From Trichosporon coremiiforme (Eukaryota; Basidiomycota; Tremellomycetes; Trichosporonales; Trichosporonaceae): a stretch of 64,000 nt of DNA. Shown here in pieces: positions 56,503 to 64,000 of this stretch. Made by a program: the position numbers and the translations under genes. The notes beneath the pieces were generated by a model that saw only the letters and a list, made by a program, of their open reading frames with translations, was not told the origin of the DNA and searched no databases. Numbering within the stretch: the first letter of the stretch is position 1; every line of letters begins with the position of its first letter. The stretch covers positions 1 to 64,000 of the forward strand of contig BCJJ01000049.1 in assembly GCA_039545355.1 (NCBI GenBank), in the 5' to 3' direction.

Positions 56503-58178
56503 TCAGGGGAACTCGGCAGGGTCGTCGCCGTTTTGCCTGACACCACGATCGAACCCGACGTCAAAGGCGTCAAGATGAACTACTGGACTGACAGCGCGCA
56601 CCGTCTTGCCCTGGCCGAGGGACTCGGCTTCAATTTCGTGCCAGAACTTGTCAGACGAGAAGACGTCCGGACGCTTCTTTCGAAGCTCAGGAAGAATGTA
56701 CGGGAGCGCTTTGCCGTGCTGTGGGTTAGCTCTGCTTGTGTCACCCTCGGTCAAACTACTCGGGCCACGCCCACGTGCAAACTCACATCCCAATCATGTT
56801 GCAGTGCGGCTTGCGGCTTGAGAGCCTCCCAAATCTCGTCGGGCAGGAGCCCGAGGCGCATAACGAAGACGTTGTAGTACGCCAGCGCCGTATCGACGCG
56901 GAAGCGCCCTCCCTGTCGCGCACGCAGCATGAGCGCGTGCATGACGCCCAAGACGCCGGCTTCACCTGTCCCGTAGTCCGCGGTAGGGAACAGGGGCAGC
57001 ACGGCCTGCTCTCCCAGTCCCAGGGCTTTGCCGAAGGCGCGGCTCGTGCCGACCAATGCATCGGCGGTCTGCTGCCATCCACTCCTTCCCGCCCAGGGAC
57101 CGTGCCAGCCATAACAGTTCTCGCGAACGAGGACGAGACCCTCGTTCAGCTTGCGCAGCGACTCCTCGCCGAAGCCCAAACGCGCAAGCGCACCCGGGCG
57201 GTAGCCGTCGACGAGCACGTCGGCCTCGCTCACGAGCTTTTCAAAGGTCGCCTTCCCCTCGTCCGTCTTCAGATTCAGCTCGGCGCAGGCCTTGCCGTGA
57301 CTCATGTCCAGGTGGAGATACTCGAAGTCGGGCTGGGTGGAGGTCGTGATGCGGAGTACGCTGGCGCCATGCTGTGCGAGTCCTCGCCCGATCGCGGGAC
57401 CGGCGATGATGCGTGTAAGCTCCAGCACCTTGATCCCGCTGAGGACCTTGTTCGCCTTCGGCTCGGGCCAGGAGACCTTGGGTCCGGGAGAGCGGTGGAG
57501 CTCGTAGATCGGGGAGTCCTTGATTGCCTTTCCGTGGGGGAGCGCCTGGAACTCATCCCAAGTGTAGCACACGCTGCCGGCTTGCTTGTATTCGTCGTTG
57601 ATCGCCTTGTCGAGCTCAGAAGCTTCACGCTTCCCCATGGCCTCGGCGTAAATGGGACAGATGTCCTCCCACTCGGTTAGGTCACTGTCGGGCTCGACAC
57701 CGAGCATAGTCTGTGTTGGGAGCGCATTTAAACTCCCGTGCGTCTGGACGTAGCGCCCGTCCTTCGTGCGGTAGATGTTCGTCGCGAGACGCTTGTAGCG
57801 GTTCTTCTGGGCGTGGTGCGTGTCGCAGGGGCGCATGTACTTCGCGGCTGCGGCTGCTGGGGCGAGGCCGTCGACAGTGGCTTCGAAGCCTGAGAACGTG
57901 AACAGCGCCGCGTGGTCGGTGTTAATCACTGCCTTGGCCGATTTGCCGAAACGCTCGCGGCCGATCGCGATCGCGAACGCTGCCTCGAGACCCTTCACAG
58001 CAGCGATGCCCTCGGCGAACTTGAAGGGGACGCAGAGGAAGGGCAGGTCGGAGCCCTCGAACGAGACGTCGGATGCGGCCGCCTTGACGTCATCGGGGAT
58101 TGCGAGGCGGGGGTCGGCGAGTAGTTGGTCGAGGATCTCCTGCGCTACAGCGGGTACACTGTAAGATGAGATGGTCAT
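56503..58178 (-). CDS. Family III CoA-transferase (CaiB/BaiF)
   Basis: Exons on the complement: 58178..56787 and 56718..56503; 535 aa. The core motif KVLELTRIIAGPAIGRGLAQ and DVLVDGYRPGALARLGFG are diagnostic of family III CoA-transferases, which move CoA between acids and include carnitine, oxalate and alpha-methylacyl-CoA enzymes. DFEYLHLDMSHGKACAELNL is the conserved segment near the catalytic Asp. Fungal members of this length have two CaiB-like halves; the first (residues about 1-200) is degenerate. The last 71 residues (HGKALPYILPELRKKRPDV) come from exon 2 and end with AVSPVVHLDAFDVGFDRGV, a usual tail. Substrate unknown. A TATA box lies about 40 bp upstream. Confidence 0.85.
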
Positions 58179-58712
58179 GGTTGTTGTTGATGAGCGTGCA
58201 TGAGAACGAAGGTGAGCTTATATGAACTGAAGGAGATGGGCAAGAGGAGCCGGACCGATAGCGCCGAGGAGCGGCGAAGGTCATGAGACCCAGGATGGTT
58301 CGGAGATAGGCGCCAGTGCTCGGCATTCAAAGCCGGAGCCGGCATGTCGTAATCTGGAATCTGAGGGTGGGCGACAACTGCGCACAACTACGCATTCGTT
58401 TATCTGCGCACGTTTAACATATCCTGAGCGCGTGCGTTCTGGACCTGTGGATATCCTGATTCCAGAAGAAACCTCTGATAAAGGCGATCTGCGAGTTGAA
58501 GATGCTGATAATGTGTGTTGCCCTTTCAGGCACGAGGGGGAACCGTGTCATGTCGCCAGAGTTGCAGCACCATCAAAGAGGTCGTTCTCGTGAAGACAGC
58601 TGATGGGCAGTTGCGAGTCTGGATTGGCCTGGATATCACATATGCATAGACGCTTCATACAACTTGACGGTTGGGCGCTTCGAGTGTAGACTAGGCTCCG
58701 CCACCTCTGTGG
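58179..58712. other. Intergenic, CoA-transferase promoter and 3' flank of SUMO-like 1
   Basis: 534 bp. Contains TATAAG on the minus strand (58222..58217), 39-44 bp before the CoA-transferase start. The part at 58691..58712 may belong to SUMO-like 1 if a longer spliced form exists. Confidence 0.5.
58217..58222 (-). promoter_or_regulatory. TATA box of the CoA-transferase gene
   Basis: TATAAG on the minus strand, about 40 bp before the ATG at 58178. Confidence 0.5.
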
Positions 58713-59122
58713 TTAGCCGAGCCTGGTAGACAACTCGCGGGTGGCGCGCATCTCGAGCTTCAGACCCTCCTCCAGGTCGTCTTCCTCGACAGTGGGAATG
58801 GAACCAGAGGTAAGCTGGTCGTTCTGGAGGACCTCCGCGTCCAAGCACAGTCTGGTGTGAGCGACGAAGTAGAGCGAGCCCTTACCGAAAGGAGCTGACG
58901 TCGATGTTGTGAAGGTCAGCGAGTTTATTCTGTTCATCAGCTGAGGAAGGCATTGACGAGCTCACCTTGAGCTTGGTAACCTTGTGATGGCGCTTCACAT
59001 GAAAGTGCGTCTCATTGCCGTTCATATTCCTCACGGTGACCTTCACCTGGTCCGGGTCTGTCGTCAGAGTATGCATGGCGGGAGGGCTCACTACGCATTG
59101 GCCGCGCTGGCGCATCAGACAT
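58713..59122 (-). CDS. SUMO-like protein 1 (no GG in the annotated frame)
   Basis: Exons on the complement: 59122..59092, 59057..58966, 58929..58886, 58851..58713; lengths 31, 92, 44 and 139 nt; 101 aa. Ubiquitin fold of the SUMO/Rad60-SLD type: VKVTVRNMNGNETHFHVKR (beta1-beta2), VTKLKNKLADLHNIDVSSFR (helix and turn), LCLDAEVLQNDQLT and EEGLKLEMRATRE. The first three exons match SUMO-like 3 exactly in length and phase, which supports the splicing. The frame ends STRLG then stop, with no di-glycine. A CTAAC...ACAG acceptor overlaps the stop, followed by codons for GGGA and a stop, so a GG-bearing isoform is possible. Introns are 34-36 nt. Family call is structural and by comparison within the cluster. 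Conjugation ability is doubtful for this form. Confidence 0.75.
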
Positions 59123-60137
59123 GCCGATCGACTGGATGCAAAAAGGGAGATGGTGGCGTGTGAATGCAGGCGATGATGCTGGTCGTGGTGGGTGGTGGTG
59201 TTGAAAGCCGATGCGCAGAGTAGTAGAGATGGTGGATGGAACGGTGGATGGATGAGTGGAAGTTGCCGAGTGCAGATGTGATGGGGAAGCGGTGGGGAGT
59301 GGAGTGACGACAGCGACGACGAGGGTTGACACGACGAGCGCGGGTTTCGGGTGCGGGGGAAAGAGATGCTCCCGCTGTGGCATCAAGCTCTCACCAGTGT
59401 GCTGCTGACGCACTGCGTGTGTGCAGCCCACAAGCAACGCCGGATCCACCGAATCTAACGCGGTGCCCACCGCATCTAACGCAGTAAAGTGAACTCCCAA
59501 CATCGAGTGTGGCGATCGGCCGAGTTTTTAGGATATAAATCTCGCGCGATCCAGCGGAAGTTCCTGCACCCGCCTGAGGTCAGACAGCCTCAAGAAGCCT
59601 AAATTGCTTACTAGCATCACTATCAAAGCTCAGGTAGGCTTCAGCTCTTTGCACAATAGTTTTATCGTTGCACGGGGTCCCGATTTGGACCTCGCGCCCG
59701 TTAGAAAAACTCGAAGATAACACTTCTCGATCTCCCTTCGAATGGCGTGGGATCCGGATTCAACCCAGTATTAGCGAGGACTTTCTGATCATCCCAGGCC
59801 AGGTTGCGGTGCAGTTCGATGGGTTTTTACAGAATTATGGTCGATTTCTCATCTTTTTGGACATTTTCAACTTCTTCACCTGATCTTCGGCGTTTCTCAC
59901 GTCATTTTACGCCCAGGCACAACACGCGGCAGCGTGGAGATGGGCCGTGAAACGTCCGTTCATTGGCCCAGATAGAGCCCAGTCCAAACTAGAGTTTGGA
60001 CTGCCGAAGGGATCTCCGGGGTATGTTTCGTGACACGTCGCCGACGCGCGGAAGCGGATGCAGGTTGCTGCGTCGCTGGCATGATCCGTACCATTCGTGC
60101 GAGTCGACTTCTCACACATGCATCCACACCCACAGCT
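59123..60137. other. Divergent region between SUMO-like 1 and 2
   Basis: 1.0 kb. A TATAAAT on the plus strand at 59534..59540 is too far from SUMO-like 2 (about 600 bp) to be assigned safely. No conserved frame. Confidence 0.45.
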
Positions 60138-60650
60138 ATGGCTCCGCTCATCCCACCCGACCAGCCCATCAGTGCGTTACGCCTATGCGTGGATGCACTT
60201 GCCATGCATGCATTGAGCTTCCCGGAAACCATACGCGCTTACACGTAGACCCTAAGACGGTTCCGATCCTAGTTACAGCAGCCCTCGCAGCTGTACCAGG
60301 ACCCCCCGTGACCTGCTACATCACGCGGCCCTCGGAATTAATCAAGCTGAAGGTGCGTATGGAAAGATGGACAACTAATATCAGATCCAGCTCGGGAAGC
60401 TGAGCAACATCGACCGGCACACGATGAAGTGAGTTGGTTATTGGCGTCAGAACAGAGCTTTGTGGCCAATACTGATCAGAGACTCCTATACGACGGCGAG
60501 AGGGCCTGACACGACGACACATTCGCGAGCCTCGGTATCGACGACGACGACATCCGCGGCGGTGTCCACTTTGAACTCATGGCTGAGCGTGAGTTGTGAC
60601 TGGGGCGAAGCTAACACGCAGAGATTGGCGGTGGCAGATCTAGTCGATGA
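60138..60650 (+). pseudogene. SUMO-like gene 2, disrupted by one nonsense codon
   Basis: Exons 60138..60171, 60249..60352, 60385..60428, 60482..60588, 60622..60650 (34, 104, 44, 107, 29 nt). The start MAPLIPPDQPI and the segment CYITRPSELIKLK match SUMO-like 3 and 4. Exon 4 keeps the family length of 107 nt but carries TGA at 60507..60509, where SUMO-like 3 has Pro (GETLP). After that codon the frame is intact: TFASLGIDDDDIRGGVHFELMAE, then the last exon gives QIGGGRSSR and a stop. So the di-glycine and a four- or five-residue tail are kept. Using the CAG acceptor two bases earlier (60478-60479) avoids the stop but shifts out of the ubiquitin-fold frame. Either a young pseudogene, a readthrough gene, or an assembly error. 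Confidence 0.65.
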
Positions 60651-60843
60651 GGGATTGGAACGCGACAGTCACTGATGCATCCTTCTTGCTTGATGATCGA
60701 TCTGCAGTTTCAAAGTGCAACTAAGAGATGTGGGAACCTTCACGTGCGTGGTCAAGCTGTACAGGTGTCACCTGCCTTTTATGCTTCGGCAATACTGTCG
60801 TTCTTCACAGTCTTCACTCCCCGCTTCATTCTCCACCGCAGCA

Positions 60844-61335
60844 ATGCCTCTGATTCCCGACGACGAAGACATCAGTACGTCCTTTCCCCTAGCTTTACAG
60901 TGTTGGCATGGCTTACACCAGACCCCCGCCGCATCCCTGTCCAGGTGCGGACGGACCGCGGCCTCCCCACGAAGTGCTACGTGTCCCGCGGCGCGAAGCT
61001 CATCAAGCTCAAGGTGAGCTCTTGAACACCATTTCGCGTCCATGCAGATGTCGCACAGCGCTCTTTGACTGTTACAGCTAACATGCAGATCGAACTTGCC
61101 GAGAAGATGAACGTCAACCCTCACGAGCTCAGGTACGTGTTGCCTATGAACCGAGCACCTAACCCCGCAGCTTCCTGATCGACGGCGAGACCCTCCCCCA
61201 GCAGAGCTCTCTCGACTCCCTTGGGTTCAGTGATCAGAAGATTAGGAAGGGTGTCGAGATCGAGGTGCTCATTGACCGTGAGTCTCAGTTAAGTAGGGTC
61301 GTTCGCTTAGCTGACATCCAGACGTCGGGGGATAG
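60844..61335 (+). CDS. SUMO-like protein 3, ends exactly at Gly-Gly
   Basis: Exons 60844..60874, 60922..61013, 61089..61132, 61171..61277, 61322..61335 (31, 92, 44, 107, 14 nt); 95 aa. N-terminal MPLIPDDEDI is a short acidic tail, then RIPVQVRTDRGLPTKCYV, AKLIKLKIELAEKMNVNP, FLIDGETLPQQSSLDSLGF and VEIEVLIDHVGG followed by the stop. FLIDGE and the GG terminus correspond to the FRFDGQ and QTGG landmarks of SUMO. The 14-nt last exon codes for the VGG alone. With no residues after GG, the protein would need no protease to be conjugatable. All splice phases close and all sites are GT-AG with CTAAC or CTGAC branch motifs. Confidence 0.8.
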
Positions 61336-61656
61336 TCTTCCTGTCAGGTGACCCAGCTATGCATACCGTAGTCTCAATGAGGCGAGTGTTGCACGTTCAA
61401 GACGCACGTCGAGCTCCCTGCTGATCTGCCGTCACCCCAAGGGGGGTGAGTATCGACGCCCAAGACCCATTCCATGCGTTCTAGACCAAATCTACTCACC
61501 CAAGGCAGACCTTCGCCTGCGCCCAGTACGCCTGCCTCCGTCTCACGTCGAGACCTGCTGACCAGATCACTGACCATCAACTTCCTCCTTTTCTCAACCC
61601 CTTGTTTCTTCCCAAGCCTCACCCCTCTCAATCGATGTCTGAACATCTCACCCACA
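61336..61656. other. Intergenic between SUMO-like 3 and 4
   Basis: 321 bp. The last about 100 bp are CT-rich, a typical leader for SUMO-like 4. Nothing else recognised. Confidence 0.5.
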
Positions 61657-62132
61657 ATGGCCGACAACGCACCACCAATCCCGCCTGATCAGCCGATTGA
61701 TCCGATGCGCATCCCCATTCTCGTGCATCCCCTCGACCGCGGGCCGGTGATCCACTGCGTCCTCAGAATGACCTCGCGCATGGGCAGATTGCGCGTGCGT
61801 CTGACAGCTGGGGCAATGTCGCTTGTATATAGCTGACAGCAGGACTCTCTCGCAGCAAAGAGCGGGATCGAGCGAGATGCATTCGTGTGAGCGTTGGTTG
61901 GTGTGGCGTCGTAGCGACGACCACACCTGGAGATCGGCCACTGACACACAGCCTCCTTCATGACGGGCCTCTGGTCCACGATATCGACACGCTCGAGAGC
62001 CTGGACGAGCACGGCGTCGACGAGGAGGAGATTCGTTCCGGAGTCCGATTCGAGATGAACGCAAGACGTGAGTCCAGCTCACTTGGTGCCTTGAGCTGAT
62101 GTGTAGAGACCGGCGGCCATCGGTGGTTGTGA
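61657..62132 (+). CDS. SUMO-like protein 4, QTGG precursor
   Basis: Exons 61657..61794, 61843..61886, 61952..62067, 62107..62132 (138, 44, 116, 26 nt); 107 aa. The first exon equals exons 1 plus 2 of SUMO-like 2 (34+104 nt), so intron 1 was lost here or gained in the others. Sequence runs MADNAPPIPPDQPIDPMR, IPILVHPLDRGPVIHCVL, LAAKSGIERDAFVLLHDG, DEEEIRSGVRFEMNARQTGG and a tail HRWL. The QTGG is identical to the C-terminus of mature SUMO and is followed by a four-residue extension, as in SUMO precursors cleaved by ULP1. Exon 3 is 9 nt longer than in the sister genes, a three-residue insertion in the loop after LESL. The best candidate in the cluster for a true conjugated modifier. Confidence 0.8.
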
Positions 62133-62877
62133 GCTGCTCCCCAAGTCTGGTGGGGTGTCCCCAGCTCCGACTTCGTGTGCGCTACGGGGGTCAGCGAGGA
62201 GCGGTTTGGAACCTGGAACGAGTTGCGACTCTACTTCATGTCCGAGATTCTTGCTTGCGGTTGTGTATGCACAGCTATGGACAGATGGCGGGAGATTCAG
62301 ACACTCCCAATGCAGTGCACATAGTGCGAAGCATCGATCAGCACGTTTGTCCCAAGCATCAAGAGTTGAGGTGTAATACCAGGAGCACGAGGTCGTAGGA
62401 CGGCAGCGGTAGTTCCAATGTCTCCCACGAGTGCCTCGGCGTGGAAGCCATTTGTGGAAAGTCGTGTGTGCTGCATCGCGGTCGGAGTCAGCCTTCGCCT
62501 AGTTTCACGGTTTCCCACGAGTGCCTCCAGCGTAGAAGCAACTTGTTGAGAGTGATGTGTGCTGCATCGAGGTCGGAGACGGCGCTCGCTAGTTTCAAGC
62601 CTTCCCACGGTCGTCCGAAAGGGCTCACACCTTCCCTTGCCATGAGATCGCTGACGGTCATGCATGCATGGAGTGAACGCATGTCAGGTTTGCAATCAAT
62701 GCCCGGAAACGACGGGTTAGTGTGCTTACATTGGCGACGCGCTGGAGAGAGGCTGCCAGTTTCAGGCATTCCATGACTGCTGATGGTAACCGCCACGTAA
62801 CTTGCCTCGCGATCAGGGTTGATTAGACTTCTGCATACACAACGGTTACGTAGATTCGATACAAAATAGAGAGCCGC
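62133..62877. other. Intergenic, 745 bp, contains 90-bp repeat
   Basis: Between SUMO-like 4 and the 3' end of the MFS transporter. Apart from the tandem repeat, no conserved frame was recognised. A minus-strand frame across the repeat has about 120 codons but low-complexity, unconserved sequence. Confidence 0.5.
62423..62610. repeat. 90-bp imperfect tandem repeat, about 2.1 copies
   Basis: Unit starts TCCCACGAGTGCCTC at 62423 and 62513, with a third partial start TCCCACGG at 62603. Shared blocks inside the unit include GTGTGCTGCATCG and CTAGTTTCA. Units differ by scattered substitutions. The period is a multiple of three. Confidence 0.85.
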
Positions 62878-64000
62878 TCAGTGCGTAGCGCCAACGGTAA
62901 GGGTGGCAAAGTCCGCGTCGCGCTCGACGCCGGTGAGCTCGTCAAAGTTGTAGAGAGGCTTGAGGTCGCTCTTCTTGGCCTTGCGGAGGACGTAGTGGCT
63001 GAACCACCAGGGGAGCCAGGTGGAGATCTGGTACTTGGCGTGCACGGCTGTGGGGACGCCAAAGACAGAGTCGAGCTCCTCGAGCGTGAGCTGCTTCGTC
63101 TCGGGGAGGAAGAAGAAGATGAGCCAGAACGCAGTGAAGTTGAGCCCGGCGTAGAAACCGAACGCGCCCGTCGGCGTCAGGGCCGTCTTCATGCGCGGCC
63201 AGGTCATGCCGAGCACGGCGGCCCAGAAGAGACACGTAGCCACGCCCCAGCCCATGCCGACCTCGCGCGCCTCGAGCGGAAACACCTCGGCAGAGTACGC
63301 GAAGGGCACGGGACCTTCGCCGACCGAGTAGAACATGGCGAAGAGGTAGATGAAGAGTACGATGAGGGGGAGACGGGCAGGCGAGTTGGGGGAGATCAGG
63401 AACATGAGACCGGCGCAGAGCAGCGTCCAGCACATGTTCGGGAACGTCGAGAGGAGGAGGTTGCGGCGTCCGAAGGTGTCGATGGTGAACACAGCTGGGA
63501 TCGCGAACACAAAGTTAATGAGGCCGAAACCCCACGAGGCGAGCAGACACTGGAGACTGTTGTAGCCTGCCTCCTTGAAAACGGACGACGAGTAGAACGC
63601 GATGATGTTAATACCGCACATCTGCTGGGCGAGCATGACAATGAAGCACGCAAGGGTCGCGCGGCGGATACGCGGCACGGTGAACAGCTTAAGGATGCGG
63701 CCGAGGTAGGTGCTGTGTCCGAAGGCGGCCTGCTCCTCGACCAGCTGGCAGTGGACGTAGTACATGTCGCGCGCGGCCTGGAGGGGGCTGTTGCGGAGGC
63801 GGAGGTAGCTCTTGAAGGCATCGCGGTAGCGGCCCTTCTTCATGAGCCAGCGGGGCGACTCGGGGCAGAAGAAGATGAGCAGCACGAGCGGGACGGCGGG
63901 GATGAACGCGGATCCGATCTGGAGGCGCCATGCGATCTTGCCTGTGTTATAGACTGCTAAGTTGGCGCAGAACCCGAGGAAAATACCGAACGCTGTCCAC
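62878..64000 (-). CDS. MFS sugar transporter, 3' part
   Basis: Sugar-porter family proton symporter or facilitator at the plasma membrane; 374 codons in one exon, with the N-terminal part beyond the right edge. Family motifs in order: [18 protein letters not shown] (helix 4-5), [16 protein letters not shown] (after helix 6), [20 protein letters not shown] (helix 7), [11 protein letters not shown] (helix 8-9), [18 protein letters not shown] (helix 10-11) and [16 protein letters not shown] (after helix 12). The order and spacing are complete for the C-terminal half. Substrate not determinable. The 3' end at 62878 is 745 bp from the SUMO-like cluster. The 5' end of the gene and any introns there are not in the window. 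Confidence 0.92.
   Translation of the reverse strand, partial: WTAFGIFLGFCANLAVYNTGKIAWRLQIGSAFIPAVPLVLLIFFCPESPRWLMKKGRYRDAFKSYLRLRNSPLQAARDMYYVHCQLVEEQAAFGHSTYLGRILKLFTVPRIRRATLACFIVMLAQQMCGINIIAFYSSSVFKEAGYNSLQCLLASWGFGLINFVFAIPAVFTIDTFGRRNLLLSTFPNMCWTLLCAGLMFLISPNSPARLPLIVLFIYLFAMFYSVGEGPVPFAYSAEVFPLEAREVGMGWGVATCLFWAAVLGMTWPRMKTALTPTGAFGFYAGLNFTAFWLIFFFLPETKQLTLEELDSVFGVPTAVHAKYQISTWLPWWFSHYVLRKAKKSDLKPLYNFDELTGVERDADFATLTVGATH

Noticed and set aside
59534..59540. TATAAAT as promoter of SUMO-like 2
   Set aside because: About 600 bp from the ATG with no supporting leader or intron signals.
62881..63960. 359-codon plus-strand frame opposite the MFS transporter
   Set aside because: Glu/Arg/Gly-rich shadow of membrane-helix codons on the other strand; the transporter motifs fix the real strand.

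Overview
The window is nuclear DNA of a GC-rich basidiomycete yeast, most like a tremellomycete (Trichosporonales or Cryptococcus relatives). The evidence is dense intron-rich genes, introns of mostly 32-60 nt with CTGAC/CTAAC branch points just before the acceptor, several exons of 12-22 nt, and protein families typical of fungi (FMP27-type bridge protein, VTC1-like protein, Zn2Cys6 regulator, OPT transporter, fungal-type GH5 exo-glucanase). The species call is inference. No transposon, CRISPR array, rRNA or organellar gene was seen. All exon coordinates were spliced by eye from GT/AG signals, reading frame and family conservation.

Layout. 1-10 kb: 3' end of the 20S proteasome alpha4 subunit (PRE6), a MARVEL membrane protein, then on the minus strand the Rab geranylgeranyltransferase beta subunit (BET2), a mitochondrial-type PPR protein and a WSS1-like DNA-protein crosslink protease. 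10-20 kb: one 9.3 kb gene for an FMP27/BLTP2-family bridge-like lipid transfer protein. 20-32 kb: a short-chain dehydrogenase, a 64-residue Cys-rich protein, an F-box-like protein with a Ser/Glu tail, the mRNA export adaptor YRA1/ALY with a 944-nt intron, a VTC1-like DUF202 protein, and an OPT oligopeptide transporter divergent from an NmrA-like protein. 32-44 kb: a Zn2Cys6 regulator, a J-domain protein, the TRAPP subunit TRS23, a second NmrA-like paralogue and a GPI-type GH5 glucanase. 44-56 kb: a ULP2-type SUMO protease, a WRAP53/TCAB1-like WD40 protein, ALG2, the exosome nuclease DIS3/RRP44 and a tRNA-Asp(GTC). 56-64 kb: a CaiB/BaiF family III CoA-transferase, a cluster of four divergent SUMO-like genes, a 90-bp tandem repeat and the 3' part of an MFS sugar transporter.

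Most of the window is core housekeeping. The unusual part is 58.7-62.1 kb: four small genes encode ubiquitin-fold proteins of the SUMO/Rad60-SLD type, sharing splice positions and near-identical exon lengths (31/34, 92/104, 44, 107-116 nt, then a mini-exon). The mini-exon carries the C-terminal di-glycine. The four C-termini differ: QTGG plus a four-residue tail, VGG ending exactly at the stop, IGGG plus a tail in a copy with one nonsense codon, and a copy whose annotated frame ends without a GG. This looks like a lineage-specific family of SUMO modifiers in different processing states. The same window also carries a ULP2 deSUMOylase and a WSS1 protease, but they lie 10-50 kb away and the linkage may be chance.

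Other points of interest are the long hairpin-rich intron in YRA1, which suggests splicing autoregulation, an 18-bp perfect palindrome upstream of an NmrA-like gene, and several in-frame introns that make naive ORF calls wrong.
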